A DNA stretch of 64,000 nucleotides, taken from the NCBI RefSeq assembly GCF_030269515.1, contig NZ_BSTM01000010.1, positions 1 to 64,000 on the forward strand, written 5' to 3'. The notes under the pieces are model-generated. The model was not told where the DNA came from and ran no database searches. It saw only the letters and a program-made list of their open reading frames with translations. This DNA is from Actinomadura sp. NBRC 104412 (GTDB lineage Bacteria > Actinomycetota > Actinomycetes > Streptosporangiales > Streptosporangiaceae). Positions 8,463 through 16,753 of the stretch are shown here, piece after piece. A program made the translations under genes and the position numbers. Within the stretch, counting starts at the first letter, position 1. Every line of letters begins with the position of its first letter.

Positions 8463-8593
8463 TGCCCCTGCGGTGTGTTACACCCAACTGGGCGCCCTGC
8501 CGGGCCCTTGTAATCTAGACAGCGGCCCTGTCCATGCCGTCCATAGCTGCCGTCCATAGCTGCCGTCCATAGCTCAGGGGTAACTCGCCGACC
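8463..8593 (+). promoter_or_regulatory. Upstream region of the PaaX-type gene with inverted and tandem repeats
   Basis: The gap contains an inverted repeat GGTGT-gtt-ACACC (8472-8484), a TAATCT hexamer that could be a -10 element (8511-8516), and three perfect tandem copies of GCCGTCCATAGCT (8536-8574). The last copy runs into AGGGG just before the presumed GTG start at 8594. Whether these are operator sites for the PaaX-like regulator is inference. Confidence 0.4.
8536..8574 (+). repeat. Three tandem 13-bp repeats
   Basis: The unit GCCGTCCATAGCT occurs three times without interruption at 8536-8548, 8549-8561 and 8562-8574. The 3' continuation CATAGCTCAGGGGTA resembles the D-arm start of a tRNA, but no cloverleaf follows. 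Confidence 0.85.
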
Positions 8594-9451
8594 GTGTCAC
8601 ATGATGAAGAGGACACCCGCGTCCCACCCGTAAGCCTCCGCCGGCAGAGGGGTGCGGGGGGCGCCAAGGCCCTGCTGCTGACGGTGTTCGGCGAGTTCGT
8701 GCTGCCGCACAGCGCGCCGGTGTGGACCTCGACACTGCTGCACGTCCTGGCAGGGCTCGACGTGGAGGAGAAGTCGGCCCGCCAGGCCCTGACCCGGCTG
8801 GCGGCCGACCGATGGATCGTGTCCGAGCGCGTGGGGCGTCGGGTCCGCTGGGCCTTGACCGATCACGGCCGCGCGCTGCTGACCGAGGGCGCCGAGCGGA
8901 TCTATTCCTTCGGCCGGGATCGCGAGTCCTGGGACGGACGCTGGCTGGTGCTCCTGGCCAGCGTCCCCGAGACCAAGCGCGACCTGCGTCACCGCCTGCG
9001 CAACGGCCTGACCTGGGCGGGGATGGGCAGCCCGGCGCCAGGAGTATGGATCAGCCCGCACGTCTCCCGCGAGCCCGAGGCCAAGCAGGTGGTGGAGAGC
9101 CTGGGACTGGACGCCGAGGTGCTGTCGTTCTGCGGCCCGTTCGGCGGGATCGGCTCGGAGTCGGAGATGGTCGAACAGGCTTGGCATCTGGGCGAGCTCG
9201 CCGCCTCCTACGAGGACTTCGTACGGGAGTTCGCGGGCATGCGGCCGGCGCCCGGTGATGAAGTGCTGCTCGACCAGACCCGTCTCGTCCACGCCTGGCG
9301 GCGGTTCCCCAGGCTGGATCCGCAGCTGCCCTTGGACCTGCTGCCGCCGCACTGGATCGGCGTGCGTGCCGCGAACGTCTTCAAGGACCTGCATCGGCAG
9401 TGGCACGACTCCGCCCAAGCACGCTGGGCGGAGCTGGCCGCGAACGGGTGA
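8594..9451 (+). CDS. PaaX-family transcriptional repressor
   Basis: A 285-residue protein with an N-terminal winged helix (ALLLTVFGEFVLPHSAPVWT, then SARQALTRLAADRWI) and the long PaaX C-terminal ligand-binding region ending HWIGVRAANVFKDLHRQW. PaaX proteins repress aromatic catabolic operons and are released by an aryl-CoA such as phenylacetyl-CoA. Between a benzoate-CoA operon and an ABC importer, benzoyl-CoA is a reasonable ligand by inference. The GTG start at 8594 is the only good candidate, but its ribosome site (AGGGG, about 13 bp upstream) is distant. Confidence 0.85.
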   Translation: MSHDEEDTRVPPVSLRRQRGAGGAKALLLTVFGEFVLPHSAPVWTSTLLHVLAGLDVEEKSARQALTRLAADRWIVSERVGRRVRWALTDHGRALLTEGAERIYSFGRDRESWDGRWLVLLASVPETKRDLRHRLRNGLTWAGMGSPAPGVWISPHVSREPEAKQVVESLGLDAEVLSFCGPFGGIGSESEMVEQAWHLGELAASYEDFVREFAGMRPAPGDEVLLDQTRLVHAWRRFPRLDPQLPLDLLPPHWIGVRAANVFKDLHRQWHDSAQARWAELAANG

Positions 9452-9778
9452 CCCTGGGAGTTCGCGAGACTGCGGGGCTCGTCCGGAGCCCGGCGCCGCC
9501 GGCAGCCCGTCGGTGAGGTGAACGGCATCGCGCGCCTCGTCCGCGAGTCGTAGGTGCGAACGCAAACCTTCATGGTGACGTGTCTCTCAGAGATTCGTCA
9601 ACATTGGCATGCCGATACGGAGCACTTGTGTCGCGTGTTCCGCCCGTTGTTCGAGGTTGAGGCGGTGATGCTGCGGCCTCCGATTGATTACAGAGTCTTG
9701 ACGTGACGTGCGAAATCTGTAGATTTTGAGCGCACCAGTGGGGCGTGTCACACCACCCCATGATTTGGAGGAGCTGCC
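9452..9778. other. Intergenic region upstream of the importer operon
   Basis: No convincing gene on either strand. The distal part carries a promoter and palindrome (annotated separately). The middle contains a short inverted repeat TCTCTcAGAGA near 9584. Base composition falls locally below the flanking coding DNA around 9590-9730, as expected for a regulatory region. Confidence 0.6.
9698..9726 (+). promoter_or_regulatory. Promoter with overlapping palindromic operator for the SBP-liv operon
   Basis: A -35-like TTGACG (9698-9703) and -10-like TAGATT (9720-9725) are separated by 16 bp. A perfect palindrome AAATCT-GT-AGATTT (9713-9726) covers the -10 hexamer, an ideal position for a repressor. 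The PaaX-type protein encoded just upstream is the obvious candidate, by inference. The importer ATG is 53 bp beyond, preceded by GGAGGAGC. Confidence 0.6.
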
Positions 9779-10978
9779 ATGGGCGTCCTATCCGCCATTG
9801 CCCGCACGTTGCGTCCGGCCCCAGCGGTCGCCGCGCTGACGGCGGGCGCCCTCGCGCTGTCCGCATGTGGAGGCTCAAGCCTCGACCAGTCTGGAGGTGG
9901 AGAGTCCGGCGGCCCGGTGAAGATCGGTCTGCTCATCCCGTTGTCCGGCGTCTACGCGCCCCTGGGGCAGGACATGCGCGACGGCTTCACGCTCTACCTC
10001 GACCAGCACGGCGGCAAGCTCGGCGGCCGCGAGGCCGAGGTGGTCAGCGCCGACGAGGGGGAGGGGCCGCAGACGGGCGTGCCCGCCGCGCAGAAGCTGG
10101 TGTCCCAGGACCGGACGACCGCCGTGGTCGGAGTGGTCAACTCCGCCACCGCGCTCGGCCTGCGGGACTTCTTCACCGAGTCCAAGCAGCCGCTGCTGGT
10201 GGCCAACGCGGGCGCCGACGCCATCACGGCCGGCCGCAAGTCCGACTACGTGTGGCGCACCAGCTTCGCCAACGGCAAGGTCGGAGCCGCGCTCGGCCCG
10301 GCCGTCGCCAAGGAGGCCGAGGGCGGCGTCTACCTCATCGCCGCCGACTACGCCGCCGGACGCGAGATGGTGGCCGGGTTCCGCAAGGCGTTCGAGGCGG
10401 CGGGCGGCAAGGTCGCCGGGGAGAAGTACACCCCGTTCGGCAAGACCCAGGACTACCAGCCGTACCTGTCGGCGATCCGTAGCTCCGGCGCCAAGGCCGT
10501 GTACGCCTTCTACGCCGGCGCGGAGGCGGTGAGCTTCGTCAAGCAGTACAAGCAGTTCGGCCTGTCCGGCGAGATCCCCCTGTACGGAACCGGCTTCCTG
10601 ACCGAGGGCGACGTGCTCAAGGCCCAGGGGCAGGCCGCGGTCGGGACCAAGACGTCCCTGCACTACTCGGCCGAGCTGGACACCCCCCGCAACAAGGAGT
10701 TCGTGGCGGCCTACCAGAAGGCGTTCAACGAGCCGCCCACCGTCTACAGCGTGCAGGCGTACGACGCGGCGGCGGCCCTCGACAAGGCGTTGGCCAAGAC
10801 CAAGGGCGCCGGTGGGCAGAAACTCGCCGAGGCGCTACGCGAGGTCGGTCCCATCGACAGCCCCCGCGGGCCGTGGAGCTTCGACGCCGCCCACGACGCC
10901 CAGCAGAAGTACTACCTGCGCGAGGTCCGCTCCAGCGGCGGTGCCATGGTCAACGCGGTCGTCGGCGAGCTGAGCTGA
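9779..10978 (+). CDS. Branched-chain-type ABC transporter substrate-binding lipoprotein
   Basis: A 399-residue type-1 periplasmic-binding protein (LivK/aromatic-acid type). A signal peptide (residues 1-30) ends in the lipobox ALSAC, so the mature protein should be anchored to the outer face of the membrane. The fold begins at KIGLLIPLSGVYAPLGQDM. It leads a five-gene operon with two permeases and two ATPases. In actinobacteria and proteobacteria such systems next to benzoate genes import aromatic acids; this substrate is inferred from context, and branched-chain amino acids remain possible. Confidence 0.88.
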   Translation: MGVLSAIARTLRPAPAVAALTAGALALSACGGSSLDQSGGGESGGPVKIGLLIPLSGVYAPLGQDMRDGFTLYLDQHGGKLGGREAEVVSADEGEGPQTGVPAAQKLVSQDRTTAVVGVVNSATALGLRDFFTESKQPLLVANAGADAITAGRKSDYVWRTSFANGKVGAALGPAVAKEAEGGVYLIAADYAAGREMVAGFRKAFEAAGGKVAGEKYTPFGKTQDYQPYLSAIRSSGAKAVYAFYAGAEAVSFVKQYKQFGLSGEIPLYGTGFLTEGDVLKAQGQAAVGTKTSLHYSAELDTPRNKEFVAAYQKAFNEPPTVYSVQAYDAAAALDKALAKTKGAGGQKLAEALREVGPIDSPRGPWSFDAAHDAQQKYYLREVRSSGGAMVNAVVGELS

Positions 10979-10989
10979 GCCCGGCTGTC

Positions 10990-11862
10990 ATGGACACCTA
11001 TCTGGTGAGCGTTCTGAACGGGCTGTCGATGGGGTCGCTGCTGTTCGCGATCGCCCTTGGCCTGTCGCTGGTGTTCGGGATGATGGACGTGCTCAACCTC
11101 GCCCACGGCGCGGTCTACCTGGCGGGCGCGTACGTCGCCGTCGCGCTCGCCGGGGACGGGACCGGCCTGATGGCCTTCGTCCTGGCCGTGCTGGCGGCCG
11201 CCGTGGTCGGGGCGCTGCTCGGCGGCGCCCTGGCCGGGCTGACCCGCACCACCAGGCGGCACCTCGACCAGGCGTTGCTGACCCTCGGTGTGGCCCTGGT
11301 GGTGGCCGAACTGCTGTCGCTGGCCTTCGGCGACGACGTGCGCTCCATCGCCGCGCCCGCGCCCGTGGACGACGGCGTGAAGATCTTCGGCGCGACCTAC
11401 CCCGTCTACCGGCTGCTGGTGATCGGGTTCGGGATCGCGCTGGCCGTCGCGGTCTACGTGCTGATCGAGCGCAGCGCGCTCGGCTCGGTCATCCGCGCCA
11501 CGGTCAGCGACCGCGCGATGGTGGCGGCGCTGGGCATCGACACCGGCCGCGTCCTGGTCGGGGTGTTCGCCGCCGGTGCCGCGCTGGCGGCGGCCGGCGG
11601 CGTGCTGGCCGGTCCGATCCTCGGTGCCCAGCCGGGACTGGACGAGAAGGTGCTGCTGCTCGCGCTCGTCGTGGTGGTGATCGGGGGCCTGGGCTCGGTA
11701 CGCGGCGCCCTGCTCGGCGCCGTCCTGATCGGTCAGGTGCAGGCGGTGGGCACCACGCTGCTGCCCGAGTTCGCCTCGTTCCTGATCTTCGCGGCGATGG
11801 CCCTGGTACTCCTGCTGCGCCCCTCCGGCCTGCTGCCGGCCCGATCGGCGGTGCACGCATGA
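10990..11862 (+). CDS. LivH-type ABC permease
   Basis: A 290-residue integral membrane protein with the LivH beginning (NGLSMGSLLFAIALGLSLVFGMMDVLNLAHGA, split by predicted helices) and about eight hydrophobic segments. The ATG at 10990 lies 11 bp after the binding-protein stop, and the 3' end overlaps the LivM-type gene by ATGA. With LivM it forms the translocation channel of the importer. Confidence 0.88.
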   Translation: MDTYLVSVLNGLSMGSLLFAIALGLSLVFGMMDVLNLAHGAVYLAGAYVAVALAGDGTGLMAFVLAVLAAAVVGALLGGALAGLTRTTRRHLDQALLTLGVALVVAELLSLAFGDDVRSIAAPAPVDDGVKIFGATYPVYRLLVIGFGIALAVAVYVLIERSALGSVIRATVSDRAMVAALGIDTGRVLVGVFAAGAALAAAGGVLAGPILGAQPGLDEKVLLLALVVVVIGGLGSVRGALLGAVLIGQVQAVGTTLLPEFASFLIFAAMALVLLLRPSGLLPARSAVHA

Positions 11863-12893
11863 AGGCGGTCGACGCTCCGGCCGAACCGGACACCTCACGC
11901 GGGACCGCGACGGGACCGGGCGAGCCCGCCGGTATCCGCCCGCACCGCGCGCGGATACCGGTCGTCCTCGCGGTCCTGGCCGTACTGGCCGCCGCCCCGC
12001 TCGTGCTCGGCCCCTTCCCGATCACGACGATGACCCGGATCCTGGCGTTCGCCGTCCTCGTGCTCGCCGTGGACCTGCTGACCGGCATCACCGGGCTGCC
12101 CACGCTTGGCCAGGCCGCCTACTTCGGCGTCGGCGCGTACACGGCCGTGCTGGTGGGCCTGCACATCACCTCCGACGCGCTGGTCCAGGTCGTGGCCGGG
12201 CTGGCGATGGGACTGGCCGCCGCCGGGCTGACCGGATGGGTGGCCGTGCGTGCCCGCGGCATCGTCTTCCTGATGCTCACGCTCGCGATCGGCGAGTCGG
12301 TGCACCAGCTCGCCGACACCTGGTCGGCGGTCGGCGGCAGCAACGGGCTGAGCGGGATGCCACCGATCACCCTCTTCGGAGGCTCCCCGCTGCTGGCGCC
12401 GGGGCTCGTCTACTGGTGGGTCCTGGCGGTCGCGGTCGCCGTGTTCGCGGGCGTCGCGCTGATCGCCAGGTCCCCGTACGGCCGCACGCTGCGTGGCGTG
12501 CGGGACAACGAATCCCGGATGCGCGCGCTGGGCTACCGTCCCGCGCTCGCCCGCTACGGCGTGTTCTGCCTGGCGGGCGCCGTCGCGGGCACCGGGGGCG
12601 CGCTGTGGGCGGCGCAGGCCAGGTTCGTCTCGCCCGGTGACATGGGGTTCGACGTGGCGGCGCTCGCCTTGCTCAGCGTGGTCATCGGCGGGGCGGGCAG
12701 CCTGTGGGGCCCGTGCCTGGGGGCCGCGCTGGTCCTGCTCGTCCGCGACAACCTCTCCGGCTACATCGGGGGACACGGACCCCTGGTGCTCGGCCTGCTG
12801 TTCGTGATCGTCGTCTTCGTGCTGCCCCGCGGTGTCGCCGGTGTCACCGGCCTCCGGAGGGCGGGCGTCCGCAGCGAGAAGGGTGACCGATGA
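11859..12893 (+). CDS. LivM-type ABC permease
   Basis: A 344-residue permease. A hydrophilic N-terminal stretch of about 35 residues precedes the membrane segments. The LivM hallmark GLPTLGQAAYFGVGAYTA is present, as is the cytoplasmic coupling segment ARSPYGRTLRGVRDNESRMRALGY, which docks on the ATPases. It overlaps the neighbouring genes by 4 bp on both sides, so expression is coupled to the rest of the importer. Confidence 0.88.
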   Translation: MKAVDAPAEPDTSRGTATGPGEPAGIRPHRARIPVVLAVLAVLAAAPLVLGPFPITTMTRILAFAVLVLAVDLLTGITGLPTLGQAAYFGVGAYTAVLVGLHITSDALVQVVAGLAMGLAAAGLTGWVAVRARGIVFLMLTLAIGESVHQLADTWSAVGGSNGLSGMPPITLFGGSPLLAPGLVYWWVLAVAVAVFAGVALIARSPYGRTLRGVRDNESRMRALGYRPALARYGVFCLAGAVAGTGGALWAAQARFVSPGDMGFDVAALALLSVVIGGAGSLWGPCLGAALVLLVRDNLSGYIGGHGPLVLGLLFVIVVFVLPRGVAGVTGLRRAGVRSEKGDR

Positions 12894-13672
12894 CCGCCGT
12901 TCTGGCACTGCGGGGACTGACCCGCTCCTACAGTTCGCTCACGGCCGTGGACCAGGTGGATCTGACGGTCCGGGCCGGTGAACGTCATGCGCTCATCGGC
13001 CCCAACGGAGCGGGCAAGTCGACGCTGTTCGCGACGGTGGCCGGAACTCTCCGGGCCACTTCGGGCAGCGTGCTGTTCGCCGGCGAGGACGTCACGTCCC
13101 TGTCCGAGTCCGACCGGGCGCGGCGCGGCCTGCTGCGCACCTTCCAGCACTCCAGCCTGTTCCTGGACTGTTCCGTCCAAGACAACGTGGCCCTCGCGGT
13201 CCAGCGCGTGCATGGCGTCGCACACCGTTTCCACCGAGCGGCGTGGCGCTTCAGGCGCACAGAGGCCGAGGCGCGCCATCGGCTGGAAACGGTCGGGCTG
13301 GCCGGACGCGCGCACCACAAGGTCGCCGCCCTGTCCCATGGCGAACGGCGGCAGCTCGAAGTGGCGATGGTGCTCGCCGCCCAGCCCTCTCTGGTCATGT
13401 TCGACGAGCCCACCGCGGGCATGTCCGCCGCCGAGACGGAGCGGTTCGTGGAACTGCTCCAGCGGCTGCCCCGGAACCTCACCGTCCTGATCGTCGAACA
13501 CGACCTGGACGTGGTGTTCCGCCTGGCCGACCGCGTCACCGTCCTGCATCTGGGCAAGGTGCTCGCCACCGGCACCCCCGAACGGATCCGCGCGGACGAG
13601 GACGTCCAGCGGGCCTACCTCGGCGCGGCGAGGACCGATGATCTGTTCACCGATTCCGGAGCGTCGCGATGA
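12890..13672 (+). CDS. LivG-type ABC ATPase
   Basis: A 260-residue nucleotide-binding subunit with Walker A GPNGAGKST, a modified signature SHGERRQLE, Walker B LVMFDEPTAGMS and a switch His in IVEHDLDVV. The length and C-terminal tail fit LivG. It overlaps the LivM-type and LivF-type genes by ATGA junctions and would power uptake together with the next gene product. Confidence 0.88.
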   Translation: MTAVLALRGLTRSYSSLTAVDQVDLTVRAGERHALIGPNGAGKSTLFATVAGTLRATSGSVLFAGEDVTSLSESDRARRGLLRTFQHSSLFLDCSVQDNVALAVQRVHGVAHRFHRAAWRFRRTEAEARHRLETVGLAGRAHHKVAALSHGERRQLEVAMVLAAQPSLVMFDEPTAGMSAAETERFVELLQRLPRNLTVLIVEHDLDVVFRLADRVTVLHLGKVLATGTPERIRADEDVQRAYLGAARTDDLFTDSGASR

Positions 13673-14373
13673 CGGACCTGCTCACCGTACGTGGACTGAG
13701 CGCGGGCTATGACGGCACCACCGTGCTCGACGGCGTCGACCTCACGGTGCCCGCCGGGGGAGTGGTGGCGTTGCTCGGCCGCAACGGCGTCGGCAAGACC
13801 ACCTTCGTCCACACGGTCATGGGCATGATCAAGCCGTACTCGGGCAGCATCCTCATCGGCGACCGTGAACTGGCCGGAGCCTCCGCCCACGTCGTCGCGC
13901 GCAACGGCGTCGCCATCGTCCCTCAGGGACGCCGCGTGTTCGCGCCGCTCACCGTGGAGGAGAACCTTCGCATCGCCGCGGGCAGGAAACCGGGTCCGTG
14001 GACGCCTGAGCGGATCTACGACCTGATGCCCCGCCTGGCCGAGCGCCGCACCAATCGGGGTGACCAGTTGTCGGGAGGCGAGCAGCAGATGCTGGCGATC
14101 GGCCGCGCGCTCCTGCGCAACCCGCGCCTGCTCCTGCTGGACGAGCCCTCGGACGGTCTGGCACCGGCGATCATCGACCAGGTCGCCGAACTACTGGAAG
14201 GGCTGCGCGGCGAGGGCATCTCCGCGGTCCTGGTGGAGCAGGACCTGCACCTGGCCTTCTGCCTCGCCGACGACGTGGCGGTGATGCAGAAGGGACGCAT
14301 CGTCCACCGAGGCCCCCTCGCCGAGTTCCGAGCCGACCGCGACCGAGCCCACAAGCTCCTCGGCGTGGGCTGA
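13669..14373 (+). CDS. LivF-type ABC ATPase
   Basis: A 234-residue nucleotide-binding subunit with Walker A GRNGVGKTT, signature LSGGEQQMLAIGRAL and Walker B LLLLDEPSDGLAP, typical of LivF. It is the last gene of the importer operon, followed 33 bp later by a hairpin that can act on both strands. Confidence 0.88.
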   Translation: MTDLLTVRGLSAGYDGTTVLDGVDLTVPAGGVVALLGRNGVGKTTFVHTVMGMIKPYSGSILIGDRELAGASAHVVARNGVAIVPQGRRVFAPLTVEENLRIAAGRKPGPWTPERIYDLMPRLAERRTNRGDQLSGGEQQMLAIGRALLRNPRLLLLDEPSDGLAPAIIDQVAELLEGLRGEGISAVLVEQDLHLAFCLADDVAVMQKGRIVHRGPLAEFRADRDRAHKLLGVG

Positions 14374-14406
14374 TGGAACAACGGTCCGGACGGCACTACC
14401 GAACGA

Positions 14407-14439
14407 GAACCCCAGCCCGTCGTCCATGGCCTGGGGTTC
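14407..14439. terminator. Bidirectional hairpin between importer operon and tRNA cluster
   Basis: A 9-bp inverted repeat GAACCCCAG (14407-14415) / CTGGGGTTC (14431-14439) with a 15-nt loop. It follows the LivF-type stop on the plus strand and the 3' end of tRNA-Val on the minus strand. Confidence 0.6.
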
Positions 14440-14446
14440 GGGGGGT

Positions 14447-14517
14447 GGGCGATACTGGGATTGAACCAGTGACCTCTACCGTGTCAAGGTAGCGCTCTCC
14501 CACTGAGCTAATCGCCC
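14447..14517 (-). tRNA. tRNA-Val (anticodon GAC)
   Basis: The reverse complement folds into a 71-nt cloverleaf: acceptor GGGCGAT/ATCGCCC, anticodon stem CTACC/GGTAG with loop TTGACAC (anticodon GAC), and a T-arm with TTCAATC. CCA is not encoded. It is the last of three tRNAs in the minus-strand order Gly-Cys-Val. Confidence 0.95.
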
Positions 14518-14528
14518 TGGGTGGATGA

Positions 14529-14598
14529 GGTGGAGACGGGATTTGAACCCGTGTACACGGCTTTGCAGGCCGTTGCCTCGCCTCTCGGCCACTCCACC
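14529..14598 (-). tRNA. tRNA-Cys (anticodon GCA)
   Basis: The reverse complement gives a cloverleaf of about 70 nt with acceptor GGTGGAG/CTCCACC, anticodon stem ACGGC/GCCGT and loop CTGCAAA (anticodon GCA). It lies 11 bp from tRNA-Val, so co-transcription is likely. Confidence 0.95.
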
Positions 14599-14641
14599 GA
14601 GCGAGGCCCTCGGCTTCGCCTGGTGTCAAGGCCCCCTCAGA

Positions 14642-14713
14642 GCGGACGACGGGATTCGAACCCGCGACCCTCACCTTGGCAAGGTGATGCTCTACCAACT
14701 GAGCCACGTCCGC
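14642..14713 (-). tRNA. tRNA-Gly (anticodon GCC)
   Basis: The 72-nt reverse complement starts GCGGACG and ends CGTCCGC, with anticodon stem CACCT/AGGTG and loop TGCCA containing anticodon GCC. It is the first tRNA of the minus-strand cluster; the Gly-Cys-Val arrangement is common in actinobacteria. Confidence 0.95.
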
Positions 14714-14752
14714 GCGCCTTGGGGGTCGCCCCCCTCGGCCGTTGGGTCAACT

Positions 14753-15724
14753 CTAGCGGAAGGACGGCGTGGATGCGTACTCGTCGTGGGTGCCGGACAG
14801 GGCGGCCTCGGCGTGCAGGGAGTTCCAGAAGGCCAGTTCCTCGTCCTCTTCGAGGTGGGCGATGCGGCCCCAGAACTCGCGGTCTTCGGCTTGGTGGGCG
14901 GCGGCCAGGGAGAGGGCGGGCATCACGGTGGTGCCGGCGTCGGCGGCGTCGAGGTCGGCGGGTGTGAGGTCGGCGGGGAGCTGGACGGGGGTGCGGTGGT
15001 GCTTGCCGCGCTTGCGGACGCGGATGGGGGAGTGGGTGGGCGCCATGGAGGCGGCGGCGCGCCCTACGGCGAGGGCGACGGTGCCGCAGAGGACGATGGC
15101 CAGGGCGCCGGAGAGCAGGATCTCCTGGGTGGGGCCGTCGGGGAGCGGGGTCCCCGGCGAGCCGTGGGTCGTTTCGGCGATCTTGGCGTCGGAGGCGGGG
15201 CCGGTGAGGGCCTCGACCTTGGGCGCGGGGGCGGCGTGCTTGGGGACGTACTTGTCGACCTTGACCTTGCCGGGGTAGCCGAAGCCGACGACGGAGTCCA
15301 TGTCGCGCGTCTTGCGCATGAGCTTGTAGCCGTCGGCGTTGGCCTCGATCGTGTGCAGGGTCCTGCCGTCGACCTTCTCGACGAGCCCGACGTGGTCGAT
15401 CCGGTCGATGTCGCGGGAGCCGCTCCAGTCGTAGAAGACGAGGGCGCCGGGGACGGGCTTGGTGCCCCACGCGTCGTGTTTCCTGAACCATTTGGCGTGC
15501 TGGACGGTGGCGGCGAACTGCCCGGCCTGGTCGGCGACCCCGGCCTTCTCGGCGGCCCAGGCGAGGAACATGTCGCACCAGGGCGCGGTCTTGAAGTACG
15601 GGTTGTGGTCGGAGTCCATCTTCTTGGCCCACCAGTCGCCGAACTTGGTGTAGCCGTCGCTCTTCTCGGTGTAGCCGAGGTTGTCCTTGGCGATGTCGAG
15701 CAGCTTCTTGCCGACGGGGTCCAT
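14753..15724 (-). CDS. CHAP-domain protein with one membrane segment
   Basis: A 323-residue protein. The N-terminal 150 residues form a CHAP (NlpC/P60-like) peptidase domain with Cys in TAPWCDMFLAWAAEKAG and His in RIDHVGLVEKVDG, the family's catalytic pair. A linker is followed by one hydrophobic segment near residues 205-225 (ILLSGALAIVLCGTVALAVG) and a charged C-terminus. The ATG at 15724 has a strong ribosome site (GGAGGG), so the longer frame to 15835 is not preferred. No signal peptide precedes the CHAP domain, which leaves the topology unclear for a cell-wall hydrolase. Confidence 0.8.
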   Translation of the reverse strand: MDPVGKKLLDIAKDNLGYTEKSDGYTKFGDWWAKKMDSDHNPYFKTAPWCDMFLAWAAEKAGVADQAGQFAATVQHAKWFRKHDAWGTKPVPGALVFYDWSGSRDIDRIDHVGLVEKVDGRTLHTIEANADGYKLMRKTRDMDSVVGFGYPGKVKVDKYVPKHAAPAPKVEALTGPASDAKIAETTHGSPGTPLPDGPTQEILLSGALAIVLCGTVALAVGRAAASMAPTHSPIRVRKRGKHHRTPVQLPADLTPADLDAADAGTTVMPALSLAAAHQAEDREFWGRIAHLEEDEELAFWNSLHAEAALSGTHDEYASTPSFR

Positions 15725-15867
15725 GACGCCTCCCTCCGTGGTGCGGGCGGCGCCCGACCCGGCCGGATGCCCTGTCGTATCAAGGTCACGTTCCGGTATC
15801 GAAGGAATGTAGCGAGGATAAAGACGGGTCGGCAACCCGTTCCATGAATTCGGTCAATGAGGACTAT

Positions 15868-16653
15868 TCAGGAGTAGCCACGCGGGAGAACGGTGACCGG
15901 GCAGGGGGTGGCACGCAGCACTTTCAGGGCTACTTCGCCCAGAAAGACCCGGTGCGCGGTGGCGTCCTCGCTGCTGGCGCAGACCAGGATCTCCCCGTCG
16001 AGCCAGGCGGTGCGCTCGACGGCGTCGGCGATGTCGTCGCCCTGGGCCAGCGTGGTCTCGGTCTCCACCTTGCCGTCCCCGGCGAGGCGGGTCGCGAGGG
16101 CCAGGTCGTCGCGCAGCCCCTCGGTGGGCTCGTCGCCGATGGCGAACGTGAGCAGGCGCAGGCCGGCTCCCAGCCGCGCGGCGGCGTCGGCGGCACGGGT
16201 GACGGCCTCGTCGCACTGGGGGCGGCGCACGTACGCGACGGTGATGCGGCTCAGGCCCTCGGGCGGGACATGGCCGGACGGGACGATCATCACCGCCTCC
16301 GGAGCGGAGTGCAGCAGGTTGTCGGCGGTGGAGCCGAGCGCGAGCCGGCCGCGCGCGCCGCCCTCGGAGGAGCCGACCACGATGAGGTCCGCGCCGATCC
16401 TGCTGGCCAGCACGGACAGGCCGCGTCCCACGCCCCGGCCCTCCTGGACGGCGAGCTCGGCCTCGGGCGCCAGCTCGGCCGCCTGGTCGAGGAGGGTCCG
16501 CGCCTCGCCCGCGGCGGCGGGACGTCCGGGCGGGTGGACGTGGGCGACGGTGAGCCGCCCGCCGGTCAGGGAGGCGATCCCGCGGCCCAGGGCGACGGCC
16601 TCCCGGGCGCCCTGGGCGCCGGTGTACCCGGCCAGGACATGCTCTCCGATCAT
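15868..16653 (-). CDS. Tandem universal stress protein (UspA, two domains)
   Basis: A 261-residue protein of two Usp folds. The first carries DLIVVGSSEGGARGRLALGSTADNLL, a variant of the ATP-binding G-2x-G-9x-G-S/T motif; the second ends VALKVLRATPCPVTVLPRG. Starts at 16653 (MIGEHVL) and 16671 (MGNDRY) are both possible; I chose the inner one because GGGGA precedes it. It is divergent from the YceI gene, with about 100 bp shared between them. Confidence 0.85.
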   Translation of the reverse strand: MIGEHVLAGYTGAQGAREAVALGRGIASLTGGRLTVAHVHPPGRPAAAGEARTLLDQAAELAPEAELAVQEGRGVGRGLSVLASRIGADLIVVGSSEGGARGRLALGSTADNLLHSAPEAVMIVPSGHVPPEGLSRITVAYVRRPQCDEAVTRAADAAARLGAGLRLLTFAIGDEPTEGLRDDLALATRLAGDGKVETETTLAQGDDIADAVERTAWLDGEILVCASSEDATAHRVFLGEVALKVLRATPCPVTVLPRGYS

Positions 16654-16753
16654 GTACCGATCGTTCCCCATGGCGGACCGCGCGACGTCCGCTTTGGAGT
16701 TGTTCGGGTACATTCTGGACGGCCTGAGCGATTCAACTGGGGGGAGAAGCGCA

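Noticed and set aside
8562-8595. Possible tRNA gene (CATAGCTCAGGGGTA resembles a D-arm)
   Set aside because: No anticodon or T-arm follows and no acceptor stem can be formed. It is better described as the end of a 13-bp tandem repeat.
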